Shown one piece after another: positions 63,537 to 64,000 of a DNA stretch of 64,000 nt; position 1 is the stretch's first letter; each line of letters starts with the position of its first letter. Below the pieces are notes generated by a model, which worked only from the letters and a program-made list of their open reading frames with translations, did no database searches and was not told where the DNA came from. The DNA comes from Kangiella profundi (GTDB taxonomy: Bacteria > Pseudomonadota > Gammaproteobacteria > Enterobacterales > Kangiellaceae), in the NCBI RefSeq assembly GCF_002838765.1, contig NZ_CP025120.1, positions 2,170,001 through 2,234,000 of the forward strand, given 5' to 3'. The translations under genes were made by a program, and so were the position numbers.

Positions 63537-64000
<464 letters not shown>

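Overview
The window reads as a chromosomal segment of a free-living, probably marine gammaproteobacterium of moderate GC content. The evidence is gene order and gene type: cca-uppP-folM-folK-folB-plsY, then tsaD // rpsU-yqeY-dnaG-rpoD-tRNA(CAT), then amgK-murU // lptD-surA-pdxA-rsmA, then pyrE, slmA, algC, coaBC // radC-rpmB-rpmG-mutM. The proteins and the low repeat content recall Kangiella or a related lineage, but I cannot confirm a genus from the sequence alone.

Layout. 1-2.2 kb: 5' part of gspB and all of gspA (type II secretion assembly). 2.3-9.2 kb: a DUF4124 protein, cca, uppP, a hairpin-rich intergenic element, a small membrane protein, a MidA-like methyltransferase, a folate/pterin cluster (folM-like, folK, folB) and plsY. 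9.2-12.7 kb: a Bcr/CflA-type efflux pump, a secreted S41-like protease gene with three copies of a 17-bp box upstream, a lipoprotein and a small membrane protein. 12.8-19.4 kb: tsaD and the macromolecular synthesis block rpsU-yqeY-dnaG-rpoD with a tRNA(CAT), interrupted before dnaG by a 221-bp inverted-repeat element.

19.4-25.4 kb is an accessory region. It is loosely packed and AT-richer, with a PIN-like nuclease candidate, an Sll1717-type P-loop ATPase, a ChaB-like protein, a secreted protein-glutaminase-like protein that lacks the expected catalytic cysteine, two broken genes and several very small ORFs. 25.4-41.1 kb: a Crp/Fnr regulator, an RND efflux pair, a lipoprotein M1 aminopeptidase, two MFS transporters, acnA and purC.

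41.1-41.7 kb holds a GIY-YIG nuclease gene packed between palindromic repeats. Together with the element before dnaG, this is my best candidate for an undescribed mobile repeat system. 41.7-45.7 kb: a sirtuin, an all-alpha (dimeric-type) dUTPase, a DjlA-type co-chaperone and the cell-wall recycling pair amgK-murU. 45.8-54.1 kb: lptD-surA-pdxA-rsmA, a PilZ protein, pyrE, a DUF4124 coiled-coil protein and slmA. 54.1-64 kb: membrane-anchored algC, coaBC, radC, rpmB-rpmG, mutM, two exbD genes without exbB, a DUF3301 protein, a YkgJ-type cysteine-cluster protein with a hexanucleotide repeat inside its gene, a patatin-like phospholipase, a ferredoxin and the 3' part of coaD.

Most genes are housekeeping: envelope biogenesis (uppP, murU/amgK, lptD, surA, plsY), cofactor synthesis (fol genes, pdxA, coaBC, coaD), nucleotide metabolism (purC, pyrE, dUTPase), translation and replication. 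The unusual material lies in the intergenic palindromes and in the 19.4-25.4 kb region.
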